DNA from: Mesorhizobium sp. AR10 | Lineage (GTDB): Bacteria; Pseudomonadota; Alphaproteobacteria; Rhizobiales; Rhizobiaceae | NCBI RefSeq assembly: GCF_024746795.1 | Contig: NZ_CP080524.1 | Location: 3,450,001 to 3,514,000, forward strand | Direction: 5' to 3' | Length of the DNA: 64,000 bases | In this document: one piece after another, positions 8,893-17,390 of the stretch | Position numbering within the stretch: position 1 is the stretch's first letter | Layout: each line of letters opens with the position of its first letter | Program-made: the position numbers and the translations under genes | Notes under the pieces: generated by a model | What the model was told of the DNA's origin: nothing | Database searches by the model: none | Seen by the model: the letters and a program-made list of their open reading frames with translations, nothing else

Positions 8893-9861
8893 TCAGGCGA
8901 CCCGATCGGGGACCGGTTGACCGTCGAAGAAAGCTGTCAGGTTCTCCACCACCTTCATGCCCATTGCCACCCGCGTTTCCTCTGTCGCACTGCCGAGATG
9001 TGGCAACAGCACGACGTTCTCCAATTTCTTCAACGCCTCCGGAACGGCCGGCTCGTCGGCAAAGACGTCGAGACCCGCCCCCGCGATCTCGCGCCTTTCC
9101 AGCGCACCGATCAGGGCATCTTGGTCGACCACATCGCCGCGCGCCGTGTTGATCAGGAACGCACAGCCCTTCATCAACCGCAGGCTTCGAGCATCGATGA
9201 GATGGCGGTTTTCCGCGCCGCCCGGACAGTGCAGCGACACGAAATCAGATGCTGCGAGCACATCTTCCAAGGCCGGCATCTGCACCGCGCCCATGGCGCG
9301 CGTCTCGTCATCATCGACCGGCGAGCGATTGAAGAACACGATCTTCATACCGAAGCCGAAATGCGCGCGCCTGGCTGTCGCCTTGCCGATGCGCCCCATG
9401 CCGACAATACCCAAGGTCTTGCCCGACACCTTCGCGCCGGCCATGTGGGTCGGCGACCAGCCACGCCACTCTCCGGCCCGCAGCTGCCGCTCGCCCTCAC
9501 CGGTCCGGCGCGCGACAGCCAACAGCAGGCTGAGGGCGAGGTCGGCGGTGCAATCGGTCAGCACGCCCGGGGTGTTGGTCACCACGATGTCGCGGTCACG
9601 GGCCGCCGCGACATCGATATGGCTGAAGCCGACGCCGAAATTGGCGATTATCCGGGTGCGGGCGGCGCTCTCGGGAAACACCGCAACAGGCAAGCGGTCG
9701 CTGACCGTTGCCAGGATCGCGTCAAAATGCGCGAATGCCGATGTCATTGCGGCAGGGCTCAGCGGCGTATCGCTGGCGTTGAGCGTCGTGTCGAAGCGCT
9801 CGGCGAGGATCGCTTCAACGGCGGTGGGCCATTTGCGGGTGACAATCAAACGCGGTTTCAT
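8893..9861 (-). CDS. hprA: Hydroxypyruvate/glyoxylate reductase, D-2-hydroxyacid dehydrogenase family
   Basis: NAD(P)H-dependent reductase; in the serine cycle it would reduce hydroxypyruvate (from serine by SgaA) to glycerate. The ATG at 9861 (MKPRLIVTRKW) gives 322 residues, normal for the family; the frame stays open further upstream but that part runs antisense into the mtkB tail. Visible features are the Rossmann motif GIVGMGRIGKATA (about 150-162), the catalytic Arg in NTARGDVVD, Glu in DVFADEPAVPE and His in LPHLGSATEET. It lies between mtkB and ppc inside the segment bracketed by mtkB 3' repeats, unlike the sga-hpr order in Methylobacterium. Glyoxylate reductase is an alternative activity. 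Confidence 0.88.
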   Translation of the reverse strand: MKPRLIVTRKWPTAVEAILAERFDTTLNASDTPLSPAAMTSAFAHFDAILATVSDRLPVAVFPESAARTRIIANFGVGFSHIDVAAARDRDIVVTNTPGVLTDCTADLALSLLLAVARRTGEGERQLRAGEWRGWSPTHMAGAKVSGKTLGIVGMGRIGKATARRAHFGFGMKIVFFNRSPVDDDETRAMGAVQMPALEDVLAASDFVSLHCPGGAENRHLIDARSLRLMKGCAFLINTARGDVVDQDALIGALERREIAGAGLDVFADEPAVPEALKKLENVVLLPHLGSATEETRVAMGMKVVENLTAFFDGQPVPDRVA

Positions 9862-9955
9862 CTGATATCCTGCCGATCGATGGGCCGCGATACTCCCGCC
9901 AACCCCGAAAACAGACTGCACATTTTGCGCTATGCGGCCGTCGCCCGGTCGGCCA

Positions 9956-10855
9956 TCACGCCGCCTTCTTCGTCTGCGCCAGCGTGTCGGCCACGACTTC
10001 GCCGAAGGACGACGGCGTCGGCACGATGACGACGCCGGCTTCCTTGAGGATTTCGACCTTTTCCTGCGCCGACTCGCCAAAGGCCGAGATGATCGCGCCG
10101 GCATGGCCCATGCGCCGGCCTTTTGGCGCGGAGAGCCCGGCAATGTAGGCGATCAGCGGCTTGCGCATGTTGTCGCGCGCCCAGATAGCGGCTTCGGCTT
10201 CCTGCGGTCCGCCGATCTCGCCGATCATGACCACGGCGTCGGTGTCGTCGTCCTGTTCGAAAAGCTTCAGAATGTCCTTGAAGGACGAGCCGTTGATTGG
10301 ATCGCCGCCGATGCCGACGCTGGTCGAGACGCCGATGCCGAGCGCCTTCATCTGCGAGGCGGCCTCATAGCCGAGCGTGCCCGAGCGGCCGACGATGCCG
10401 ACCCTGCCTGGAAGATAGATGCTGCCGGGCATGATGCCCATCAGCGCTTGTCCAGGCGTGATCATGCCGGCGCAGTTCGGCCCGATCAACCGCATGCGAT
10501 CCTCGAAGCGGTAGCGGCGCATGTAGCGCTTGACCTGCATCATGTCCTGCGAGGGGATGCCGTCGGTGATGCAGACGCAGAGCTTGATGCCGGCATCCGC
10601 TGCCTCCATGATGGAATCGGCGGCAAAGGGCGGCGGCACGAACACGATGCTGGCCTCGGCACGGGTCTCGCGCACCGCGCCCTTGACCGTGTTGAAGATC
10701 GGCAGGCCGAGATGCGTCTGTCCGCCCTTGCCGGGCGTCACGCCGCCGACCAGCTTGGTGCCATAGCGCTTCATGTCCTCGGCATGGAAGCTACCGATCT
10801 TGCCGGTAAAACCCTGGACGATGACTCGTGTGCTTCGGTTGAGCAGGATTGCCAT
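9956..10855 (-). CDS. mtkB: Malate-CoA ligase (malate thiokinase) alpha subunit
   Basis: Forms malyl-CoA from malate, CoA and ATP with MtkA. The family is shared with succinyl-CoA synthetase alpha (SucD). The product from the ATG at 10855 (MAILLNRSTRVIVQG) is 299 residues. It has the CoA-binding N-domain (TRVIVQGFTGKIGSFHA), a GPNCAGMITPG segment, GRSGTLGYEA, and the phosphohistidine region RRMGHAGAIISAFG (His in GHAGAI). The GGGAGG ribosome binding site just upstream picks this start over an in-frame ATG at 10903 that lies inside mtkA. Its context between mtkA/mcl and hprA/ppc, rather than beside sucAB, makes the malate enzyme far likelier than a second SucD. Confidence 0.92.
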   Translation of the reverse strand: MAILLNRSTRVIVQGFTGKIGSFHAEDMKRYGTKLVGGVTPGKGGQTHLGLPIFNTVKGAVRETRAEASIVFVPPPFAADSIMEAADAGIKLCVCITDGIPSQDMMQVKRYMRRYRFEDRMRLIGPNCAGMITPGQALMGIMPGSIYLPGRVGIVGRSGTLGYEAASQMKALGIGVSTSVGIGGDPINGSSFKDILKLFEQDDDTDAVVMIGEIGGPQEAEAAIWARDNMRKPLIAYIAGLSAPKGRRMGHAGAIISAFGESAQEKVEILKEAGVVIVPTPSSFGEVVADTLAQTKKAA

Positions 10856-10869
10856 TTTTTCGACCTCCC

Positions 10870-12054
10870 TCAGGCTGCTTTTTTCTTGGTGGCCGCGCGC
10901 CATGCGGCGACGGCTTTCTCGGCGGCTTCGGCGAGCGTGTCGGCAACGATCACCGCCTCGCCGGAATCGGCCAGGATGCGGCGCCCTTCCTCGACCTTGG
11001 TGCCGGCGAGCCGCACCACCAAGGGCACGTTGACGCCGACTTCTCGGATTGCCTTCACCACACCCTCGGCGACCCAGTCGCAGCGGTTGATGCCGGCGAA
11101 GATGTTGACGAGAATGGTCTCGACATTCTTGTCGCCCAGCACGGCGCGGAACGATTTTGCAACCCGCTCGGGCGAGGCGCCGCCGCCGATGTCGAGGAAA
11201 TTGGCCGGCTCGCCGCCGGCGATCTTGATCATGTCCATCGTCGCCATGGCGAGGCCGGCGCCATTGATGATGCAGCCGATATTGCCGTCGAGGCCGACAT
11301 AGGAGAGGCCTCGGTCGCTGGCAAAGGTTTCGCGCGCGTCTTCCTGGCTCTTGTCGCGCAATTCGGAGATTTCCGGCCGGCGAAACAGCGCGTTCTCGTC
11401 GAACGACATCTTGGCGTCGAGCGCGACGAGGTTGCCGTCGCGGGTCACCACCAGCGGATTGATCTCCAGCATCGAGGCATCGTAGTCGCGGAACACCTGA
11501 TAGCAGCCGAGGATGGTTTCGGTCGCCTTGCCGATGAGGTTCTGGTCGAGGCCGAGCCCGAAGGCGATCTCGCGCGCCTGGAACCGCTGCATGCCGACGC
11601 CGGGGTCGACAGTGGTCCGGATTATGGAATCCGGAGCCCTCTCGACGATGTCCTCGATCTCCATGCCGCCGGCGGCCGACGCGACGATCATCACGCGCTC
11701 CTCCTTCCGGTCGAGCACGAAGCCGACATAGAGCTCCTGGGCGATGTCGACGGCTTCCTCGAGGTAGAGCCGCGAAATCAGCTTGCCGCGCGGCCCAGTC
11801 TGTTGGGTCACCAGCTTGCGGCCAAGCATGGCCTCGGCGGCGCTGGAGATCTCCTCGTCATTGGCGCACAGCTTGATGCCGCCGGCCTTGCCGCGCGCGC
11901 CGGAATGCACCTGCGCCTTGACGACCCATTTGCCGCCGCCGATCTCGCGGGCGCGGTAGGTCGCCTGTTCCGGGCTGTAGGCCAGGCCACCGCGCGGAAT
12001 GTGGACCCCGTGCCGGGCGAGCAGTTCCTTGGCCTGATATTCGTGGATGTCCAT
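10870..12054 (-). CDS. mtkA: Malate-CoA ligase (malate thiokinase) beta subunit
   Basis: Beta subunit partner of MtkB, homologous to SucC. The 394-residue protein begins [17 protein letters not shown] as the family does and carries the ATP-grasp region ([18 protein letters not shown]), the metal-binding EINPLVVT and the C-terminal flavodoxin-like ligase domain ([24 protein letters not shown]). It follows mcl by 18 bases and precedes mtkB by 14, so the three are one transcription unit. Succinate specificity cannot be excluded from sequence alone, but the neighbours point to malate. Confidence 0.93.
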   Translation of the reverse strand: MDIHEYQAKELLARHGVHIPRGGLAYSPEQATYRAREIGGGKWVVKAQVHSGARGKAGGIKLCANDEEISSAAEAMLGRKLVTQQTGPRGKLISRLYLEEAVDIAQELYVGFVLDRKEERVMIVASAAGGMEIEDIVERAPDSIIRTTVDPGVGMQRFQAREIAFGLGLDQNLIGKATETILGCYQVFRDYDASMLEINPLVVTRDGNLVALDAKMSFDENALFRRPEISELRDKSQEDARETFASDRGLSYVGLDGNIGCIINGAGLAMATMDMIKIAGGEPANFLDIGGGASPERVAKSFRAVLGDKNVETILVNIFAGINRCDWVAEGVVKAIREVGVNVPLVVRLAGTKVEEGRRILADSGEAVIVADTLAEAAEKAVAAWRAATKKKAA

Positions 12055-12072
12055 TTTGTCCTCCCGGGATTC

Positions 12073-13035
12073 TCAGTGTGCGGCAACGCGTCCTTGACCG
12101 GCGCGTTCGATTGCCTCGTTGACCACCAACACGTTCCTCGCCATGCGCTCCGACGCAGCGTCGATCATCTTGCCGTCTAGCGCTGCAGCGCCTTTGCCCA
12201 GTGCCTCGGCTTCCTTCAGGACTTCCAGGATGCGCCGGGCGCGGGCGACCTCCTTTTCCGGCGGCGAGAAGACGTTGTTGGCCAGCTCGATCTGCGAGGG
12301 GTGGATCGCCCATTTGCCTTCGATCCCCAGCGCTGCCGCGCGCTTTGCGCCCGCGACGTAGCCCTCCGGATCGGAGAAATCACCGAACGGTCCGTCGATG
12401 GCGCGCAGGCCGTAGGCCCTGCAGGCGACGGTCATCCGCGACAAGGCAAAATGCCATTGGTCGCCGGGATAGTCGGGGTTGAGACCGCCAATGTTGACGG
12501 TGCGCGCCTTGCAGCTTGCGGCATAGTCGGCGACGCCGAAATGCATTGCCTCCAATCGTCCCGGGAAAGCAGCGATCGCCTCGACATTGGCCATGCCGAG
12601 CGCCGTCTCGATCAGCGCTTCGAGACCGACGCGGGTCTTGTAGCCCTTGGCCATCTCGATCTGGTTGACCATCGCCTCGACCATGTAGAGATCGGCCGGG
12701 ACGCCGACCTTCGGCACCAGGATCGTGTCGAGCCGGTCGCCCGCCTGCTCCATCACGTCGACGACGTCGCGATACATGTAATGCGTGTCGAGGCCGTTGA
12801 TGCGCACCGACACCGTCTTGCCCTTGGCGCGCCAGTCGATGTCGTTGAGGGCCTGGATGATGTTCTTGCGCGCCCGCTCCTTGTCCGGCGGGGCGACCGC
12901 GTCCTCGATATCCAGAAAGACGAAGTCGGCGGCGCTGTTCGCCGCCTTGTCGATCATCTCCGGGCTTGAGCCTGGAACGGCCAGTTCGCTTCGCTGCAGC
13001 CGCAGCTTCCTGAGATGGTTGATCGTGTGGCTCAT
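12073..13035 (-). CDS. mcl: Malyl-CoA lyase
   Basis: Splits L-malyl-CoA into glyoxylate and acetyl-CoA, the step that regenerates glyoxylate for SgaA; related enzymes also act on beta-methylmalyl-CoA. The 320-residue product belongs to the HpcH/HpaI-CitE lyase superfamily, with FVFLDIEDAVAPPDK at about 38-52, SVRINGLDTHYMYRD, the metal and glyoxylate-binding Glu in RVGLEALIETALG and GKWAIHPSQIELAN near the C-terminus. Length and motifs match the Methylobacterium and Rhodobacter Mcl1 group. It lies 15 bases from sgaA and 18 from mtkA, in one operon. Confidence 0.94.
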   Translation of the reverse strand: MSHTINHLRKLRLQRSELAVPGSSPEMIDKAANSAADFVFLDIEDAVAPPDKERARKNIIQALNDIDWRAKGKTVSVRINGLDTHYMYRDVVDVMEQAGDRLDTILVPKVGVPADLYMVEAMVNQIEMAKGYKTRVGLEALIETALGMANVEAIAAFPGRLEAMHFGVADYAASCKARTVNIGGLNPDYPGDQWHFALSRMTVACRAYGLRAIDGPFGDFSDPEGYVAGAKRAAALGIEGKWAIHPSQIELANNVFSPPEKEVARARRILEVLKEAEALGKGAAALDGKMIDAASERMARNVLVVNEAIERAGQGRVAAH

Positions 13036-13050
13036 GTCGCGTCTCCGGGA

Positions 13051-14241
13051 TCAGGCGGCTTCGGCGATGGCGGGCTGCTGCGACCGGCGGAAATGTGCGA
13101 TCGCCGCACCGACGCCGGAACCCGGCGCCAGCTTGACGCCACAGTCGAGCAGCGCCATTTCCGCCGCCGACAGCGAGGCCAGGACCATCACCTCGTTCAG
13201 CCAGCCGAGATGGCCGATGCGGAAAACCTTGCCGAACACCTTGTTGAGGCCGCCGCCGAGCGAGGTCTGGTACTTCTGGTAGGCGTTTTTGACGACCTCG
13301 CCGCTGTCGATCCCCTCCGGCACGAGGATGGCGCTGACCGTGTCGGAGTGCCATTTCGGCGCTTTTGCGCAAAGCTTCAGCCCCCAGGCGTCGACCGCCT
13401 TGCGCACGCCTTCGGCCAGGCGATGATGGCGAGCGAAGATGGTCTCGAGCCCTTCCTCCGCGATCAAGTCGAGCGAGGCGCGCAGGCCGCGCAGCAACTG
13501 CGTCGCCGGCGTGTAAGGAAAATAGCCGGCGTCATTGGCACGGATCATGTCCTCGAACGAGAAGAAGCAGCGCCGGTGGGTGGCAAGCCTCGAGGCGACC
13601 AGGGCCTTCTTGCTGACCGACAGGAAGCCGAGGCCGGCAGGCAGCATGAAACCCTTCTGCGAGCCGCTGACGACGCAGTCGACGCCCCATTCCTCCTGCC
13701 GGAAATTGATCGAGCCGATCGACGACACGCCGTCGACGAAGAGCAGGGCAGGGTGGTTTGCTTCGTCGAGTACGGCGCGACAGCCGGCGACGTCGCTGGT
13801 GACGCCGGTCGCAGTCTCGTTCTGCGTGCAGAAGACCGCCTTGATGCGGTGCGCCTTGTCCGCCTTGAGCCTTTCCGCGTAGAGCTCGAGCGGGACACCG
13901 GTTCCCCACTCGCAGTCGATGACGTCGACCTCGAAGCCGAGACGTTCGGCCATGTCGACCCACAGATGCGAGAACTGGCCAAAGCGCGACATCAGCACGC
14001 GATCGCCGGGGCTGAGCACGTTGGTCATCGCCGCTTCCCAGGCGCCGGTGCCTGATGACGGGTAGATGAAGACGCGGCCGGTTTCGTTCTTGAAGACTTT
14101 TTTGATGTCCTCGAACAGCGGCAGGGTGAAATCAGGGAACGTCCCCGCGCGCATGTCCTCCATCGGAAGGTTCATCGCCTGCCGGACCTGTTCGGGGATG
14201 TTGGTAGGCCCCGGAATGAAAAGATGGGTGAACCCAGCCAT
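13051..14241 (-). CDS. sgaA: Serine-glyoxylate aminotransferase
   Basis: PLP enzyme that converts serine and glyoxylate to hydroxypyruvate and glycine, the entry reaction of the serine cycle. The 396-residue protein opens with FIPGPTNIPEQVR, the typical class V start; has YPSSGTGAWEAA for cofactor phosphate binding; and the Schiff-base lysine in SGSQKGFMLPAGL (Lys196). It is the first metabolic gene of the operon sgaA-mcl-mtkA-mtkB-hprA-ppc. A LuxR-type regulator lies 108 bases upstream on the same strand. Alanine-glyoxylate activity is an alternative that the operon context makes unlikely. Confidence 0.95.
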   Translation of the reverse strand: MAGFTHLFIPGPTNIPEQVRQAMNLPMEDMRAGTFPDFTLPLFEDIKKVFKNETGRVFIYPSSGTGAWEAAMTNVLSPGDRVLMSRFGQFSHLWVDMAERLGFEVDVIDCEWGTGVPLELYAERLKADKAHRIKAVFCTQNETATGVTSDVAGCRAVLDEANHPALLFVDGVSSIGSINFRQEEWGVDCVVSGSQKGFMLPAGLGFLSVSKKALVASRLATHRRCFFSFEDMIRANDAGYFPYTPATQLLRGLRASLDLIAEEGLETIFARHHRLAEGVRKAVDAWGLKLCAKAPKWHSDTVSAILVPEGIDSGEVVKNAYQKYQTSLGGGLNKVFGKVFRIGHLGWLNEVMVLASLSAAEMALLDCGVKLAPGSGVGAAIAHFRRSQQPAIAEAA

Positions 14242-14349
14242 GTGCGAACTCCTCCGATGATTAGCGATTGTGGAGGGAGTGTCGTTTGGACGGCGCGGCG
14301 CAACAACACCTTGCCGGGTAAGATCTCGCCGCGCGCGGGTGGGCTCGTC

Positions 14350-15060
14350 CTACCCGGTCGGCCTACCCGAAAGGGTACGGCGCTTCTCGTTCGAATAGAG
14401 CGCCACCGCCATCGCACGGTTGCGGACGGCGAGCTTGTCGTAGAGATTCTTGAGGTGGTACTTCACCGTGTTCTCGGAGATCCCCGTCCGCGTCGCGATC
14501 TGAAGGTTGGTCCAGCCGTCGGAAAGCACCGCCAGCAATTCCCGCTCTCGAACCGTGAGCTGCGACAAGGGCGTGTCGTTGACCTTGTTGATGTCGATGT
14601 AAGGGATGCAGATGCGGCCGTGCGCGACTGCCAGGATCGTCTCGAAGATGATCGGCGGGTCGTCGAACTGGAAGCAATAGCCATGCGCCCCGAGGCGCAC
14701 GCACTGCTTCAGGATGCCGATGTCGTGGTCGTTGGAAAACACCGTGATGCGCACGTTGAGCTTGCGGCTCTGGATCTCGGCGAGAACATCAGCGCCGTCC
14801 ATGTCGGCGAGCTTCCAGCCGATGACGGCAACGTCGAATTGCGGCGAGGCTGCCAGGTCCAGCAAGTGCTTGCCGCTTTGCACGGAGCCGAAAAACTCGA
14901 AACGCCCGTCGCATTCCAGCATTTCGCGCAGGGCCGATACGACGAGCGGATTGCGTTCGGCGACGACGACGCGAACGCGTCGCTGTCCGATTGCCTCGTT
15001 CGTTCTCTCCGACTTTATGTTCAAGGGCTTCCGGTTACTTTTGCCTGGACCCAACGCCAC
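14350..15060 (-). CDS. LuxR-type response regulator with degenerate receiver domain
   Basis: A 236-residue NarL/FixJ-like protein, probably the regulator of the serine-cycle operon that starts 108 bases downstream on the same strand. Residues about 29-145 are a receiver fold and 166-222 a LuxR HTH (LTVRERELLAVLSDG, ISENTVKYHLKNLYDKL). The receiver lacks its chemistry: the phospho-acceptor Asp is Gly81 (in VAVIGWKLADMDG), the acidic pair is Ala34-Glu35 and the conserved Lys is Gln131. It therefore cannot be switched by ordinary aspartate phosphorylation, and may bind a metabolite or act constitutively. The start is uncertain by up to about 25 residues. It diverges from mgtE across a 297-base gap. 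Confidence 0.85.
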   Translation of the reverse strand: MALGPGKSNRKPLNIKSERTNEAIGQRRVRVVVAERNPLVVSALREMLECDGRFEFFGSVQSGKHLLDLAASPQFDVAVIGWKLADMDGADVLAEIQSRKLNVRITVFSNDHDIGILKQCVRLGAHGYCFQFDDPPIIFETILAVAHGRICIPYIDINKVNDTPLSQLTVRERELLAVLSDGWTNLQIATRTGISENTVKYHLKNLYDKLAVRNRAMAVALYSNEKRRTLSGRPTG

Positions 15061-15357
15061 GGCAATTCTGCCCTAACCGCGAATGGGTGCTCTTTCCCCA
15101 GCGACATGCACTGTCGCGCCATCTGAACCCGGAGTCCCATCATCTTTTGACGAAATGACCTTCGACCGGTGGCCGGGAAGGAACTATTTCGTCTGATATT
15201 CCCGCGCGTTGTAGCGGCGGGTTCTCAAGCTGAATCGTGCCGCCGCGCTATCTGCTATTTGAGCACCGGATTTTCCGAAAACCGGTTTCCACTTTTCGAG
15301 ATCATGGTCTAGACCTGACAGGCACCTTTTCCGGAATGCCGATGGCGGGAGGCGCTG
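15061..15357. promoter_or_regulatory. Divergent intergenic region between the LuxR-type regulator and mgtE
   Basis: 297 bases that must hold promoters for both genes. The only recognised element is the rhizobial repeat at 15262-15313. I looked for a conserved Mg2+-sensing leader and could not recognise one by eye. Confidence 0.4.
15262..15313. repeat. Rhizobial dispersed repeat (GATTTTCCGAAAACC type)
   Basis: Contains the partly self-complementary core ACCGGATTTTCCGAAAACCG, then TTTCCACTTTTCGAGATCATGG. This form is scattered in intergenic regions of Mesorhizobium and relatives. It lies 45 bases before the mgtE start and might affect that transcript. Confidence 0.65.
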
Positions 15358-16776
15358 GTGGAAGGCCAGGACGAACAGACGACCGGCGCCAGCGCCGCTG
15401 AAGACAGCCACGCCGATATCTACGGCGAGGACGGCGTCGTTCTGTCGTCATTCCTGGCCCAGATCGGCGCGGCGATCGCCGATCGCGACACGCTGACGCT
15501 GAAGCGCGAAGTCGACGACCTGCACCAGTCGGAGCTCGGCGACCTGCTCGAAGCGCTTCAACCCGAACAGCGCCGCGTGCTGGTCGAACTCTTGGGCGCC
15601 GACTTCGACTTTTCCTCGCTGACCGAGGTCGACGAGGCGATCCGCATGGAGATCGTCGACAACCTGCCCAATGCGCAGATCGCCCAGGCGGTACAGGAAC
15701 TCGATTCCGACGACGCGGTTTACATTCTCGAAGACCTCGAAAAGGAGGACCAGGACGAGATCCTGTCGCAGCTGCCGTTCACCGAACGGATCAGGCTGCG
15801 CCGCTCGCTCGACTATCCCGAAGAGACCGCTGGCCGCCGCATGCAGACGGAGTTCGTCGCGGTGCCGCCGTTCTGGACGATCGGCCAGACCATCGACTAC
15901 ATGCGCGAGGACCAGAACCTTCCCGACCGCTTCAGCCAGATCTTCGTCATCGATCCGAGCTTCAAGCTGGTCGGCGCCATCGACCTCGACCAGATCCTGC
16001 GCACCAAGCGCTCGGTGAAGGTCGAAGAGGTCATGCATGAGACCCGGCACGCCATTCCGGCGACCATGGACCAGGAAGAGGCCGCGCGCGAATTCGAGCA
16101 GTATGACCTTTTGTCGGCCGCCGTCGTCGACGAGAACGAGCGGCTGGTCGGCGTGCTGACGATCGACGATATGGTCGACGTCATCCAGCAGGAGGCCGAA
16201 GAGGACTTGCTGCGCATGGGCGGCGTCGGCGACGAAGAGCTGTCGGACAGTATTTTCTCGACCTCGCGCTCGCGCGTTCCATGGCTGCTCATCAATCTCT
16301 TGACGGCGTTCCTGGCGGCCTCGGTGATCGGCCTGTTCGACCACACGATCGAACGGATCGTGGCGCTGGCCGTGCTGATGCCGATCGTGGCGGGCATGGG
16401 CGGCAATGCCGGCTCGCAGACCATGACCGTCACCGTGCGGGCGCTGGCGACGAAGGATCTCGACATCTACAATGCCGGCCGCATCATCCGCCGCGAGATG
16501 GGGGTGGGCTTCATCAACGGCATCATTTTCGCCATCCTCATCGGCATCGCCGCGGCGGCGTGGTTCTGGGACCCCAATCTGGGTGGGATCATCGCGGCGG
16601 CGATGATCATCAACATGTTCGTTGCGGCTCTGGCCGGCATCCTGATCCCGCTGCTGCTCGACCGGTTCAAGATCGATCCGGCCGTGGCTTCGGCGGTTTT
16701 CGTCACCACAGTCACCGACGTCGTCGGCTTCTTTGCCTTTCTGGGCCTTGCCACCTGGTGGTTCGCCGTGCCCTGA
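15358..16776 (+). CDS. mgtE: Magnesium transporter MgtE
   Basis: Inner-membrane Mg2+ channel of 472 residues. It has an acidic helical MgtE N-domain (about 35-150), two CBS domains (about 155-280; e.g. HAIPATMDQEEAAREF and LVGVLTIDDMVDVIQQE) and five membrane helices from about 310, with the pore signature MPIVAGMGGNAGSQ at about 341-354. The start is a GTG at 15358; no better start is in frame nearby. CBS and N domains normally sense cytosolic Mg2+ and close the pore. A MerR regulator gene follows 151 bases later. Confidence 0.94.
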   Translation: MEGQDEQTTGASAAEDSHADIYGEDGVVLSSFLAQIGAAIADRDTLTLKREVDDLHQSELGDLLEALQPEQRRVLVELLGADFDFSSLTEVDEAIRMEIVDNLPNAQIAQAVQELDSDDAVYILEDLEKEDQDEILSQLPFTERIRLRRSLDYPEETAGRRMQTEFVAVPPFWTIGQTIDYMREDQNLPDRFSQIFVIDPSFKLVGAIDLDQILRTKRSVKVEEVMHETRHAIPATMDQEEAAREFEQYDLLSAAVVDENERLVGVLTIDDMVDVIQQEAEEDLLRMGGVGDEELSDSIFSTSRSRVPWLLINLLTAFLAASVIGLFDHTIERIVALAVLMPIVAGMGGNAGSQTMTVTVRALATKDLDIYNAGRIIRREMGVGFINGIIFAILIGIAAAAWFWDPNLGGIIAAAMIINMFVAALAGILIPLLLDRFKIDPAVASAVFVTTVTDVVGFFAFLGLATWWFAVP

Positions 16777-16927
16777 CAGGGCCATGCCTTCAATTGACTT
16801 TTACGTAAATGCCGTGCGAGGCTTGCGCGGGTTCCATGTCGATTCCGACGGGACGGGGTTTTATAGGGGCAGGCAGGCGAAGTCGCATGGTCGGCCATCG
16901 CCTGAGGTTCCGGCATCTGGAGTGACA

Positions 16928-17314
16928 ATGCGGGAATATTATTCGATCACCGAACTGACCCGCGAATTCGAGGTTTCGACGCGGACGCTGCGCTTCTACG
17001 AGGACGAAGGGCTGGTGCAGCCGGTGCGGCGCGGCCGTACCCGGCTGTTTCGCCCGTCTGACCGGCATCTCATCCGCCAGATCATGCGCGGCAAGAGGCT
17101 CGGCTTTTCGATCAACGAAATCCGCGAAATCATCCAGATGTACAAGGAGCCGCCCGGTGAGGTCGGTCAACTCAAGCTGATGATCAAGCGCATCGAGGAA
17201 AAGCGCGAGGATCTCAGGCAGAAGCGCCGGGACCTCGAGGAGACTTTGGCCGAACTCGACCAGGCCGAGGAATCCTGCGTCGAGCGGCTGGTGGAACTCG
17301 GCGTCAACACCTGA
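16928..17314 (+). CDS. MerR-family transcriptional regulator
   Basis: A 128-residue DNA-binding protein. An N-terminal winged HTH (YSITELTREFEVSTRTLRFY) is followed by a long coiled coil (about 75-118, rich in Glu, Lys and Arg: KRIEEKREDLRQKRRDLEET). It has no obvious metal-binding Cys cluster; the single Cys in EESCVERL is not a CueR- or MerR-type site. The layout resembles LiuR-like regulators of branched-chain amino-acid catabolism, but no such genes are adjacent. ATG at 16928 is chosen because it begins the conserved domain; upstream codons are antisense-like filler. Confidence 0.85.
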   Translation: MREYYSITELTREFEVSTRTLRFYEDEGLVQPVRRGRTRLFRPSDRHLIRQIMRGKRLGFSINEIREIIQMYKEPPGEVGQLKLMIKRIEEKREDLRQKRRDLEETLAELDQAEESCVERLVELGVNT

Positions 17315-17334
17315 GCTCCTTCTCGATACTCAAT

Positions 17335-17374
17335 TCGACAATCAATCCGGCGGCTCGACAATCAATCCGGCGGC
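17335..17374 (+). repeat. Perfect 20-bp tandem duplication
   Basis: The 20-mer TCGACAATCAATCCGGCGGC occurs twice head to tail (17335-17354 and 17355-17374) between the MerR gene and the convergent methyltransferase gene. It is most likely a recent slippage duplication. The doubled site contains no evident dyad. Confidence 0.9.
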
Positions 17375-17390
17375 CGGTTAGCGCGGCAGC

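Noticed and set aside
9956..12054. mtkAB as a second sucCD pair
   Set aside because: The genes lie between mcl and hprA/ppc with no 2-oxoglutarate dehydrogenase genes nearby. The serine-cycle malate-CoA ligase is the better call, although sequence alone cannot settle the substrate.
8917..12180. Several long plus-strand frames (8917-10029, 9932-11302, 10849-12180)
   Set aside because: All are antisense to hprA, mtkB and mtkA, whose motifs and ribosome binding sites are clear.
15448..16785. A 445-codon open frame on the minus strand
   Set aside because: It runs antisense to mgtE. The Asp/His/Gln/Arg-rich composition is typical of a complementary frame, and mgtE has all family motifs.
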